Assembly (NCBI GenBank): GCA_002633005.1
Contig: NMRA01000009.1
Location: forward strand, 1,083,661-1,147,660
DNA from: Phoronis australis
Taxonomy: Eukaryota; Phoronida; Phoronidae
DNA: 64,000 nucleotides
Reading direction: 5' to 3'
A program made the translations under genes and the position numbers. A model generated the notes under the pieces. That model did not search any database. It was not told where the DNA came from and saw nothing but the letters and a program-made list of their open reading frames with translations. Positions 1 through 28,859 of this stretch are shown in pieces (the first letter of the stretch is position 1; the number at the start of each line of letters is the position of its first letter).

Positions 1-2140
1 ATATCGCATTGTGTGATTAGAACTTTCTTTTTGAAGACAAAAATAGTGAAGCTGTCACTGTTACTGTTGAGCATTACAGCAATGGTGTTTGTTAATTTCT
101 TTGTTCCAAAGTTAACTGGTTCACTTATGGTAAGATTAAAAAACCACTTGCTGATCCTCATGTCAGGTTTTTGAGATGTTCCTTAGACCCCACACTTACC
201 ATACCTGAATAAAAAAATTAATTTTTGGAGGGAACATGACAAAACCATCCAAACTGGAATTGAATGCAGTGAAGTAGGAACAACCCACTCACTAAGCCAA
301 GGCTGTTATTCATAAGCGTCTTTTGTGTGAGTAACAAAATTAATGTAAATACAATTAAGCGATTACATGAGTCACAATAGTGTTGGTTCTGTTGTGAACT
401 AAAAGCAAAAATTTTTTCTTGAATTAAAGGAAAGCATTCATAGAGAGATTCAAGCTGGCTAGCTTATGTGTTTGGTAATGTAGTGTCTGCCATGACAAAC
501 AGAGCCTGAGGTGTTCATTTGAAGAACATGGTAGAGAAAACCGCCATTCCATGGCTATGCTACCAGCAATAATCATAAATACGTGTCAGAAATTGACTGG
601 GTTTGTTTAAAACTTTGGTAACTATACTTTGAGATTGTGCGTAGATGGAGAGAGAATGGTCCAGTAATTAATTAACTACATTACAGCCAATAATTGAAAC
701 AAGTGAAACCTGTTGTTAATTAAGCAATCTAACAATGAAGAAGTGTATAGCTACACTAGCTCCCTCTGTAAGGATTAGTTCAATCAATTAATAAATAATC
801 AAACGTCTTATCTGCTATCCAAGCTGTAGGACTCAACAATTGTTGGATGGCAGTCCTGTTGGTGAATCTTCAAACTAGCACAAACAGTGTACTTACTTGC
901 TAGTCACAGTCCTTCATGACGCATCGCTTGCTGGCAGTATTTTCTACCCACGATTCCTCTTGCTGGTCACAGTCCCTCGTGATGCAACACGTGTAGGCAG
1001 TATCTTACTACCCATGATTCCTCTTGCTGGTCACAGTCTCTCGTGATGCAACACATATAGGCAGTATCTTACTACCCATGATGTTTTTAGTGACAAGCTC
1101 TTAGTTAACTTCCTGTTTGTTAACCCTTGCCCTTGCCAAGATTCTCTTTAGATCCTCCCATGAGATGACTCTGTTGTACAATTAATCAATCATATCATTG
1201 GCTGCTACGAATTGCTCTCAGCAATTTTTAGAATGTGCTGTCGACACGACCTACTTTACTCGGGCAGTCCCATGAGTTGTGACCTACTTTTCATTTGGTG
1301 GAATTTAACGGGTGGCATAATAAAAATATTTGGTGAATCTTAACTGATTTTGTTTGAAAGATCCTGAAATCTGTGGCATCGTTCTGTGGATTTTCACTGG
1401 CCCCAAAATACTTTAATTTCCTCAAACACTTATTTTTTCATCTCTGCCTTTACAAATTCCCACATTATGAACATTATGACTCTCTGATGAAAAGTATCGC
1501 CTGTTGTCTTTGCCAAAGCTTTTGTGGATAGTGGAAATGAATTCCACCAGGAACTTCTTATTTGTTTGTTTGTTTGTTGGGTGTCACGTGACTTTTCGCA
1601 AAGGGACAGCGCTTGCGATAGGTCTGTTACTTATTTTGACAATATGCATTCAGCTCTGTTTTAAGTAATTCTTTAAAGGTGTTGTATAGTTTTGAAACAA
1701 CCTGTAGTATGTTAGTTGACCAACTCAGGTGGTTGTCACCTGATGCCAATGATTCTTTGATAGTCATCAACAGAAAAGCTGAAGTTCTGAGAGCTATGTA
1801 ATTCTGACACATTTAACATTACAAGTTAATGTGGTTGAACTCATTGTGTGCAATTTACCTCATGATGATCATAATCAAACACTATCCCAAAATTCAGTGA
1901 TGACAAAGCTTTAACAAATGCGATATAGAGTCATCCAAGTGTCTAATGTAAGAAGGCCTCCTTAGTCACAATGGACGTCATCTCTTAAAACCCATTTTTC
2001 GATTTTCTCTGGATTTAATTGAAGAGACTCGTGTTCCATAGATCTAAGTTCCAGAATGTGCTCACTTTTGATATTTGCTATCTCTACAAAGGCCAACTGA
2101 TTGCGGATTTCATTCAGTTGGAAATTGGTTTAACTTTCAG
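1..2140. other. Left flank, no gene recognised
   Basis: AT-rich sequence with stops in all frames and no exon that I can support. It may be upstream sequence or an intron of the mosaic gene that follows. The only structure I see is a short tandem repeat at 897-1082. Confidence 0.5.
897..1082. repeat. Tandem repeat, about 63-64 bp x 3
   Basis: Three diverged units begin at 897, 960 and 1024, each starting with TTGCT(A/G)GTCACAG and ending near TACCCA(C/T)GAT. The second and third units are closest to each other. Confidence 0.85.
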
Positions 2141-19941
<17,801 letters not shown>

Positions 19942-19991
19942 GTAAGTGTTGTCACTACCCATTATTTTCTGCAAACAAACTAAAACATTTT

Positions 19992-21150
19992 TATGCTGCG
20001 CCCACATATTTATATGTGGTCGCATATTACTGTCATCTCTGTATCTCCTAAACCCCTCAAGAATCTTGATAAGATTTGGCAGATGTGTTCCTATGAAGCT
20101 GATGACGGATGATGAATTTCAAACCTGTTGAACTACTGGTGTGCCCCCTAGTGGCAATTTTATTTTTTTTACGCTTATCTCTGTATCTTCGGACTCCGAG
20201 GTCCTCAATGGATTTTCATAAAATTTAGCAGTTAGGCATCTATTAGTGAGATGAGTGCCATCCTTTCACTTTCGGATGGATTTGAGGTACTTTGCGCCAC
20301 CTAGTGGCCATTTTTACTGTTTTTGGTGTCCGCCCTTCTATCAACCAAACTGCTCTAGGAATGATTTTAGAAATTGGCATGTATGTTGTTACTGTGAAGA
20401 AGACGACTGACGATGATTTCCGACGACTTCGACTACTGTGGCACCTCCTAGTGGCAGTTTTGTTTGTTTTTGCGCTCATGGCTGTATCTCCTAAAAGCTC
20501 TGCAGGATCTTTATTGAATTTTGCTGGTGTATTAATATGATTCAAGTTGACAACAGAGGACGACCACTTCTGGACAGATCGGACCACCGGTGTGCACCCT
20601 AGTGGCGATTTTAGTTTTTTACGTTTACCTCAGTCTTCAAAGATCGTCAATGGATATTCATAAAATTTGACAGATGGTCATCTATTATTGGGGTGACGCT
20701 ATCCTCTGGTTTTCGGTTGAATTAGAGGCATTTTGTGCCACCTAGTGGCCATTTTTACTGTTTTCGAGTAAAGTGGAAGTCTGACGATGATTTTCTGACG
20801 ACTTCATCTACTGTGGCGCAACTTAGTGCCAGTTATGTTTTCTTTGCACCTATAGCCTCCCAGTCGCAATTTCATTTTTTTGTTTTCCTCAGTTTGTCAG
20901 AAGTTCCTTGACTGATTTTTATGAAATTTGGTAAATAGCTTTGATGACACATACCAGTTTTTGTATGGATTTGACGTATATTTTGCGTCATCTGGTGGCC
21001 ATTTTCATGTTCCAAATAAACATTCCTAGAAGCACACCATTTGCGGTGCATTCGTTGGTGCATTTTGATTTTGTTGTATTCGCTGGTGAATATTGGCATA
21101 TCTTTTCATCTATTTTGTATGTACCAGGGCTTGAACAGTTGACTACATAG
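19992..21150. repeat. CTAGTGG-type repeat block, copy 2
   Basis: The duplicated partner of 13824-14900, again starting with a CGCCCACATATTTATATG near-palindrome. Units of about 150 bp carry CCTAGTGGC(A/C)NTTTT. The ORFs running through it on both strands are not genes. Confidence 0.85.
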
Positions 21151-21536
21151 CAGTCATTCTTTTATGGCTCTGCACTGTTATTACATAATTGTGAATGCTT
21201 TTTTAAAAAATGGGAAACATTGTCAGAAACCTTTTGAAAATTCAAAATCTGTTAGAGATAGAGAGTTTCAATGAAAACATTAACATTATAAAGATATTTT
21301 CTGTCCAGTTCTTTTAAGCCGTTTTAAAACTACTTCACTAACTGAACCTTTTTACCAAAAATGATCCATTTTGGGCCAAAATATTCATGATGCTCTAACT
21401 TAAAAAATAATGGCCCAAGAAATTTCAAATTTGTGAACATATCCCACTAGGATGCATGTACACACAATTTATTTTCAAGATCTGAGTCGGTGACCCTAGA
21501 GTCGACCTTTTGGTGCTCTTGTGGAATGACAGTTAA

Positions 21537-22208
21537 GAGCTGAATTGCAGACTTCGTGAGCGACAACAAAAACAATGTGCATCGTCAGTCAACTTAAAAG
21601 ACAGTTGTTTTTGTGTTCTAGATTTTCATTAGGCACTATGAATATGATGTGTGCAAAATTTCATAGTTGTGCTCTTAATATTGTAGATTTTGGAAGCGAT
21701 TTTGCTTTGACTTTGCGTAAGAATTTGTGAGAATTTCATGTTTGGCCTGAGTTATGCTAGCTTTTTGGCTCTCATAGTCAGCCATGTTTAAAGACAATTG
21801 TTTTCGTCTTCTAGATTTTCATTAGACACTATGAAAATGTTGTGTGCCAAATTTCATAGTTGTGGTCTTAATATTGTAGATTTTGGAAGCGATTTTGCTT
21901 TGAGTTTCGTAAGAATTGGTGAGAATTTCATGTTTGGCCTGAGTTATGCTAGTTTTTTGGCTCTCATAGTTGTTATGGTTTGAAGACAATTGTTTTTGTC
22001 ATCTAGATTTTCATTAAATACTATGAAATGTTCTGCGCAAAATTTCATGGTTATGCTCTTGATATTGTAGATTTTGGAAGCGATTTTGCTTTGACTTTGC
22101 TTAAGAATTGGTGAGAATTTCATGTTTGGTCTGACTTATGCTAGTTTTTTGCCTCTCATAGTTGTTATGGTTTGAAGACAATTGTTTTTGTCATCTAGAT
22201 TTTCATTA
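21537..22208. mobile_element. Left end of a TTAA-flanked element with about 190-bp subterminal repeats
   Basis: Starts GAGCTGAATTGCAGACTTCG directly after TTAA (21533-21536). The same sequence occurs inverted at 30327. Three to four tandem units of about 190 bp follow, each with GATTTTGGAAGCGATTTTGC and GGCTCTCATAG. The array breaks off at a lone N (22209). Comparison with copy 1 of the segmental duplication shows the uninterrupted site CAGTTAAGTGGC, supporting insertion at TTAA. Confidence 0.75.
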
Positions 22209-22209
22209 N

Positions 22210-22440
22210 CACAGCCACTTCCGGCTGCTTTATTGGATGGACGGATGCACTATTGTTCAACAACACCTCTGTCCAATAATACATCCACAGCCATTTCTGA
22301 CTGCTTTATCCGATAGATGGGTGCACTATTGTTCAACAACACCTCTGTCTAATAATGCATCCACAGCCACTACCGGCTTATCAAATGGACGGATGCACTA
22401 TTGTGCAATAACAAACCTGTCCTATAGAATTGGACGGATG
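22210..22440. repeat. Hairpin-forming tandem repeat, about 70 bp, left array
   Basis: Three to four units contain GGATGCACTATTG, then CAATAATGCATCC and CAGCCACTTC. The two halves of each unit are near reverse complements, so every unit can fold. The same repeat lies inverted at 31020-31500. Confidence 0.85.
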
Positions 22441-22756
22441 CACCTACCCAAAACTCTTCCATTATTATTGACTTTCATTTTACACAACACAGGCTTCACC
22501 TGTTTGTAAAATGATGTTGAGCGTCCAACAAACACAGTTTTGATTTCTTGATAGTTTTTTGCCTCCAATCACCTAGTTTACTACTTATAATAAATGATAA
22601 TGGGTAATGAACACAACAGTTCAGTTCTACCTTGTTCAGTTCTAACTTTGATAGTAATATTGAAGTTCAGGGTGAACAAATTTTTATATGAAAAAAGGTG
22701 TGAGAGTTGATATGTCTAGCTGTAGTTCAACTTTAATTTAAACATTTTATTTTCAG
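22441..22756. other. Short spacer before the exon copy at 22757
   Basis: AT-rich; its right part resembles the reverse complement of 30717-31000. Nothing else is recognised. Confidence 0.5.
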
Positions 22757-22913
22757 ACGGCAGAGACCTCAGGTGCAATGCATACACGACATCGTAGACG
22801 GAGACACTGGGTGTTGTGGTGCTGACGGGGTTGGTAAATGGCAAGTGTACAACTATGTGCATGGTAAACATAGGTCATTCAAGATGGACAAACATGAATT
22901 AGGATCTAACTGA
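22757..22913 (+). pseudogene. Duplicate of an unrecognised terminal exon
   Basis: After acceptor TTTATTTTCAG the frame reads RQRPQVQCIHDIVDGDTG, then GVGKWQVYNYVHGKH, and ends HELGSN at a stop. It is the same length (157 bp) and phase as the minus-strand exon at 30560-30716 and very similar. No first exon is found upstream on this strand, so it is probably an orphan copy. Confidence 0.5.
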
Positions 22914-23743
22914 ACAATTACGAACAGTGTTGCAGTCTCTTGATACAACATAGGTTGTACTAATAAATTATGAATTGGTCATCCGAAATCGTCTTTGTCT
23001 GATTTTATTAACAACACATACCATTTTGATGACGATTTGCTAGTAACGAAGACATCAAAACAAAATTGTCAAATTGGATACTTATACCCTACCTATCTTG
23101 ACTCTGCGCTTAATGCAGGCATCAACTACCTGTATGTAAAATACCTTCTTAGCACTTCACTTATTCGTTTGAAAGGAGCATAATAAAGTTTATCTTATCT
23201 TTATAGCACTTTTCATACAAAGTTTTCGATTTTCCTAATTGGGAAAGGCTATCATCAAACTAGCAAGAATAAAAGAATGGATGGCGGTGACAGAAGATTT
23301 TCAGTCAGCATAACCTCTTTAGCTGGCTAAAAACTAATATAAAATTGGTTGGTTTAATCCCATGTATTCCTATTTCATAGAGGTTTGAGTAACGTACAAA
23401 CATTTTCGAATAAGGTGTGTTAGGATTCACTCTGAAACAAGATCGCCACTCAAGATTTCGAGGTTCCTGTTGGCAGCGTTACCACAAAGAAATGTTTTTG
23501 TCATAATACAATTTTCGTATCTTAGCCAGGGACATAGCGGGAACGTCCAGTTGTAAAATGATGTAAGTCACTGCTTTTTATTTTTTTCATTTAGTCACTA
23601 GCCCAGACTGGGCCTGAGGATCTTTTCAAGTTCATATATAAAGTCGGCTCAGTTGCGTGATTAGCAGTTGCGACCTACAGCAAGTGCATTTGCAGCAAGT
23701 GTAATCAAGTGTTTACCATTCTTGTGTCCTCTGTCCTGTACAG

Positions 23744-23956
23744 GTAAAACCTGGCAAGACACGACAAGAAAGCAGATTAATTGAATACTCTGCTGCGAGA
23801 GACATTCGAACATTCTCCCAATATAATGTTTTGGTTTCATCGGCGATTTCGGAACAATCGCAAGCTCATCGTGACCAAGTGCATCTGAATGATCAAGGTC
23901 TTCGATTGTATCGGTCATTAAAGTGCGCCATCGTGCATGCTATAAATATGGCGTGA
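23744..23956 (+). pseudogene. SGNH/GDSL-like C-terminal exon, copy P (early stop)
   Basis: After acceptor CTGTCCTGTACAG the frame reads RTFSQYNVLVSSAISEQS, then HRDQVHLNDQGLRLYRSL, and stops at 23954. The D-x-V-H-L-N-D-x-G-x-x-L-Y pattern fits block V of SGNH/GDSL hydrolases, where Asp and His are catalytic. The stop is 28 codons earlier than in copy Q. The upstream region that could supply the rest of the domain has stops. Confidence 0.45.
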
Positions 23957-25040
23957 ACGAAACCCTAAGGCCCTTTTAAGGGCCAATACATATTCCCAAA
24001 GAACTGTTCACTGATTTGAGCATTTTGTCTTCACTTTAACTGATCTCATTAATTGCATTACGATGCCAAGACGCCCGTGAAATATGGCAAAAACCAAATG
24101 TCTTAAAGTTTATTGAAATTTGTGAAGCAATACATATGTATATTCCTCATTCCTCTTAATGTGTAAATCTGTAGCTGTAGTTGAAAAGTGATGGGGTGCG
24201 ATTTTCTTTTTGGTTGATTATTTTCAAAAACACGATGTATGAGATTTTCAACAAAGGCCTTTCTTAATCCTTAACCTTACGTGTTGGCAAGTCATTGTGC
24301 GTGGATGCGTTTGTGTTAAAAAAAATCGTCAGCTTTGTTACTGATGCGGGCGTGCACTTTTTCTTGTTCCTGTATGAACATCGATAAGAAAACATTGAAA
24401 AATTCGCCTGTTATATGCTAAAATAGTGCGGCGATGCGGGTTTCACTAGTTTGCATTAACAGAGAAGCGCAAGGTTCAAAATGATGCGGGCGTGGACCAC
24501 AACCATTTTTTCAAAATTTCTGGCGTATCTTTTAGTCATGCAAAGAGCGCAGACCAGAACCAATATAATTTGCGACGTTAGGCTTTACTGTAAGTTCTTG
24601 AAAAGACCTAGATGCGACGAATTGCCTTGACACGAAATTGCAATCACGCTGATACGAAACTGAACAATGTCAAACAGAAATAATCTGACTTGGAGATTTT
24701 ATGAATCAAAGTTCCATTTCTTGCAATGAATGACTTGAGCAGCAGTTATGAATTAGCTACATTTCTTCTCTAAGTGAATACTGTTACTATGTTATCATTT
24801 TAAGGTTCCTGTACAAGACTGAAGAAGCGTTTTCGTGAACACAGCAACACGATTGCTTACATTTCACAAGTTACCAATATCAAGAAATTTTCGGATTTCC
24901 ACGTAGGAACCTAAAAAGTTGTTTCGTCGACTACTAAGATAAAGTCGCAAACCCGAAAGTCGTACTAACGTGAAGTTGTAATAAACACTGTTCAATTACT
25001 ACTAAATATACAATTTTTGGAACCAATTGTTATTTTTTAG

Positions 25041-25128
25041 ACGTCCTGGTTTGCAGAAAATTAACACCTATTTCCCAAAAGCTACAACTGCCTGGGGGCA
25101 GTATCCCGCCAAAAGCCAACTCAAGTAA
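25041..25128 (+). CDS. Small terminal-exon candidate (RPGLQ), copy P
   Basis: After TTATTTTTTAG a phase-2 entry gives RPGLQKINTYFPKATTAWGQ, then YPAKSQLK and a stop. Copy Q differs by substitutions and one whole-codon indel, so the frame survives in both. I do not recognise the family. Confidence 0.3.
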
Positions 25129-25862
25129 TGTTAAGTTATTTTACAGTGATACTTGCGTTCTACAGATTTTACCTGGGGCAATTATCGTACTTTCAATTTC
25201 GTCTTTCTCAAGATACCGATGGCACTGTAAATTAGTAGTACAAGCAACGCTGTGCAATATCTTACAAGGGATGCGGACAAAGTTTTCAGCGCCTTTAATT
25301 GACTATCATTCATCAAAAATACTGCCAACTTCAGTGAAGATCTGCTGTGGGTGCAACGCCTTTGATGACTTGGAAATTCCTTTTGTCAGTGGAGCGGCAC
25401 GAAATAACGCTGTGTCAAAGGAAGATCAATAGGTTTTAGCGTTTTAGCTGCGCCCCCAATTTCACACCCGATCTTATTTGCCTCGTGGTATTGCTTTCCC
25501 TGTCTGTTTTGCAATTGGTTAATTGAAGTTAACTGAGTAGACCAATTAAAAAGTCTGATGACTGTCAGAGCATGTAATATTCGTATTTAAGTTTACACTG
25601 TCTGGATAAGCCATATCTTAACTGACTATGAGAGCATACACAATATCAAGAGCACAATCGTGAAATTAAGCACACAGCATATTTATAGTGTCTAATGAAA
25701 ATCTAGAAGACAACAACAATTGTCCATAAACTTGGCTGACTATGAGAGCCAAAAAGCTAGCATAACTCAGGCCAAACATGAAATTCTCGCTCATTCTTAT
25801 GCAAAGTCAAAGCAAAATCGCTTCCAAAATCTACAAAATCAAGAGCACAACTATGAAATTTN

Positions 25863-26043
25863 GGGAGCATATTTCGGCTCCGACAGATATGGCCGACTCG
25901 ACTGTAATTTTCCAATGACGAGCAGTGCACACGAAAACATGCCATTTCTCGGCCAGATGCTTGTCTTTGGGAAACCTAAATAGGGTCACGCCTTCCACCT
26001 GGCTGGTGTTAGCACAGTTGGCGCACACACACCGATGTACCAT
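25863..26043 (-). CDS. THAP zinc-finger exon, cut by a contig join
   Basis: ATG at 26043 opens MVHRCVCANCANTSQVEG, then LFRFPKDKHLAEKWHVFV, and ends SAISVGAEICS at the lone N (25862). The paired N-terminal cysteines, the FRFPKD block, the tryptophans and the ICS-x-x-F end match the THAP DNA-binding finger. In a complete domain a C-x2-H pair would complete the metal site, so the join removes the last ligand. THAP domains occur in P-element and Kolobok transposases and in some host regulators. The TTAA-flanked repeats around it favour a transposon origin. Confidence 0.72.
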
Positions 26044-26311
26044 GTCTAAATCACAACAAGATTGAACGCTCCTTGTTCGTCTTCCACTGTTTTGTATGTG
26101 CGGTAAACTGCATTGTGGGATATTGATCTAGTTTGTGTTCCCCAACACCATGTCACGGTGTCAAAGGTCAACTTTTCGCGGATTTTTTTTAAATTTTCGC
26201 TTTTTAACGCAACTACAGACACAATAACGTGATAATTGGAAGAAGATATATCCAACTAACAATATCTTGAAAATATTATTACAATTTAACATACTTAGAC
26301 CTTGCAATTTA
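26044..26311. other. Spacer 5' of the THAP exon
   Basis: Would contain the promoter or an upstream intron of the THAP gene. It is AT-rich with no clear core-promoter element. Confidence 0.4.
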
Positions 26312-26993
26312 CACTTTAATGCAGGCATCAAACTACCTGTATGCAAAATTCCTTCTTAGCACTTCACTTATTCTTTTGAAAGGAGCATAATAAAGTTTAT
26401 CTTATCTTTATAGCACTTTTCATACAAAGTTTTAGATTTTGCTAATTGGGAGGGGCTATCATCAAACTATCAAGAGTAAAAAAATTGGATGGCGGAGACA
26501 GAAGATTTTCAGTCTGCATAACCTCTTTAGCTGGCTAAAAGCTAATATAGAACTGTTTGGTTTAATCCCATGTATTCCTATTTCACAGACTCGGTTTGAG
26601 CAACTTACAAACATTTTCGAATAAGGTATGTAAGGATTCACTCTGAAACAAGATTGCCACTCAAGATTTCGAGGTTCCTGTTGGCAGCGTTACCACAAAG
26701 AAATGTTGTCATAATTCAACTTTCGTACATGTATGAGCCAGCGACATAGCGGGAACATCCAGTTGTAAAATGATGCAAGTCACTGCTTTTTATTTTTTTC
26801 ATTTAGTCACTAGCCCAGACTGGGCCTGAGGATCTTTTCAAGTTCATATATAACGTCGGCTCAGTTGCGCGATTAGCAGTTGCAATGTACATTGTGTGTG
26901 GTACATTGAAGTTCTTACGGAGAAATGTAAGAAGGGCGTAACCAAACATTTGCAGCAAGTGTCTACCACTCTTGTGTCCTCTGTCCTGTACAG

Positions 26994-27290
26994 GTAAAAC
27001 TTGGCAGGACACGACAAGAAAGCAGATTAATTGAATACTTTGCTGCGAGAGACATTCGAACATTCTCTCAATGTAATGTTTTGGTTTCATCGGCGATTTC
27101 GGAACAATCGCAAGCTCATCGTGACCAAGTGCATCTGAATGATCAAGGTCTTCGATTGAATCGGTCATTAAAGTGCGCCATCGTGCATGCTATAAATATG
27201 GCAAGAACGAAACCCCAAGGCCCTTTTCAGGGCCACTACATATTCCCAAAGGAACTGTTCACTTTTTTGAGCATTTTGTCTTCACTTTAA
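26994..27290 (+). CDS. SGNH/GDSL-like C-terminal exon, copy Q
   Basis: Acceptor CTGTCCTGTACAG ends at 26993; the frame is open for 98 codons to a stop at 27288. It reads RTFSQCNVLVSSAISEQS, then HRDQVHLNDQGLRLNRSL, then KCAIVHAINMARTKPQG. The DQVHLNDQG motif fits the Asp-His block of SGNH hydrolases. Esterase-like SGNH domains are known in some retroelement proteins (for example CR1 ORF1) and in host enzymes. A possible upstream piece at about 26500-26620 (LFGLIPCIPISQ) hits a stop before a usable donor. Confidence 0.45.
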   Translation, partial: VKLGRTRQESRLIEYFAARDIRTFSQCNVLVSSAISEQSQAHRDQVHLNDQGLRLNRSLKCAIVHAINMARTKPQGPFQGHYIFPKELFTFLSILSSL

Positions 27291-28285
27291 CTGATCTCAT
27301 TAATTGCATTACGATGCCAAGACGCCCGTGAAATATGGCAAAAACCAAATGTCTTAAAGTTTATTGAAATTTGTGAAGCAATACATATGTATATTCCTCA
27401 TTCCTCTTAATGTGTAAATCTGTAGCTGTAGTTGAAAAGTGATGGGGTGCGATTTTCTTTTTGGTTATTTTCAAAAACAAGATGTATGAGATTTACAACA
27501 AAGGCCTTTCTTAATCGTTAACCTTACGTGTTGGCAAGTCATTGTGCGTGGATGCGTTTGTGTTAAAATAATCGTCAGCTTTGTTACTGATGCGGGCGTG
27601 CACTTTTTCTTGTTCCTGTATGAACATCGATAAGAAAACATTGAAAATTTCGCCCGTTATATGCTAAAATAGTGCGGCGATGCGGGTTTCACTAGTTTGC
27701 ATTAACAGAGAAGCGCAAGGTTCAAAATGATGCGAGCGTGGACCACAACCATTTTTTCAAAATTTCTGGCGTATCTTTAAGTCATGCAAAGAGCGCAGAC
27801 CAGAACCAATATAATTTGCGACGTTAGGCTTTACTGTAACTTCTTGAAAAGACCTAGATGCGACGAATTGCCTTGAGACGAAATTGCAATCACGCCGATA
27901 CGCAACTGAACAATGCCAAACAGAAAAATCCGACTTGGAGATTTTAGGAATCAAAGTTCCATTTCTTGCAATGAATGACTTGAGCAGGAGTTATGAATTA
28001 GCTACATTTCTTCTCAAAGTGAATACTGTTACTATGTTATCATTTTAAGGTTCCTGTACAAGACTGAAGAAGCGTTTTCGTGAACACAGCAACACGATTG
28101 CTTACATTTCACAAGTTACCATTATCAAGAAATTTTCGGATTTCCACATTGGAACCTAAAAAGTTGTTTCGTTGACTACTAAGATAAAGTCGCAAACCTG
28201 AAAGTCGTACTAACGTGAAGGTGTAATAAACACTGTTCAATTACTACTAAATATACAATTTTTGGAAACAGTTGTTATTTTTCAG

Positions 28286-28376
28286 ACGTCCTGGTTTGCA
28301 GAAAATGAACACCTATTTCCCAAAAGCTACTACAACTGTCTGGGGCAAGTATCCCGCAAAAAGCCAACTCAAGTAA
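28286..28376 (+). CDS. Small terminal-exon candidate (RPGLQ), copy Q
   Basis: After TTATTTTTCAG a phase-2 entry gives RPGLQKMNTYFPKATTTVWG, then KYPAKSQLK and a stop. The same frame survives in copy P despite an indel. Function unknown. Entry phase and first residues resemble the exon at 30560-30716 (RPQVQ). Confidence 0.3.
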
Positions 28377-28859
28377 TGTTAAGTTATTTTACAGTGAAAC
28401 TTGCGTTCTACAGATTTTACCTGGCGCAATTATCGTACTTTCAATTTCGTCTTTCTCAAGATACCGATGGCACTGTAAAGTAGTAGTACAAGCAACGCTG
28501 TGCAATATCTTACAAGGGATGCGGACAAAGTTTTCAGCGCCTTTAATTGACGATCATTTATCAAAAATGCTGCCAACTTCAGTGAAGATCTGCTGTGGGT
28601 GCAACGCCTTTGATGACTTGGAAATTCCTTTTGTCAGTGGAGCGGCACGAAATAACGCTGTATCAAAGGAAGATCAACAGGCTTTATTTAGCACCCAAAA
28701 TAAGCTGCGCCCCCAATTTCACACCCGATCTTATTTGCCTCGTGGTGTTGCTTTCCCTGTCTGTTTTGCAATTGGCTGATTGAAGTTAACTGAGTGGTCC
28801 AATTAAAAAGTCTGGTGACTGTCAGAGCACGTAATATTCGTATTTAAGTTTACACTGTC

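Larger units (their letters stand above)
23090..25861. repeat. 2.8-kb duplicated block, copy P
   Basis: Matches 26312-29118 over its whole length with scattered substitutions and small indels. It ends at the lone N (25862), in the middle of a 190-bp subterminal unit. It carries the SGNH-like exon and the RPGLQ exon, both also present in copy Q. Uncollapsed haplotype or true duplication cannot be separated here. Confidence 0.9.

Noticed and set aside
23661-27168. Minus-strand ORFs (DLDHSDALGHDELAIVPKSP) in the duplicated block
   Set aside because: Antisense of the SGNH-like exon, which has the better acceptor and a recognisable motif.
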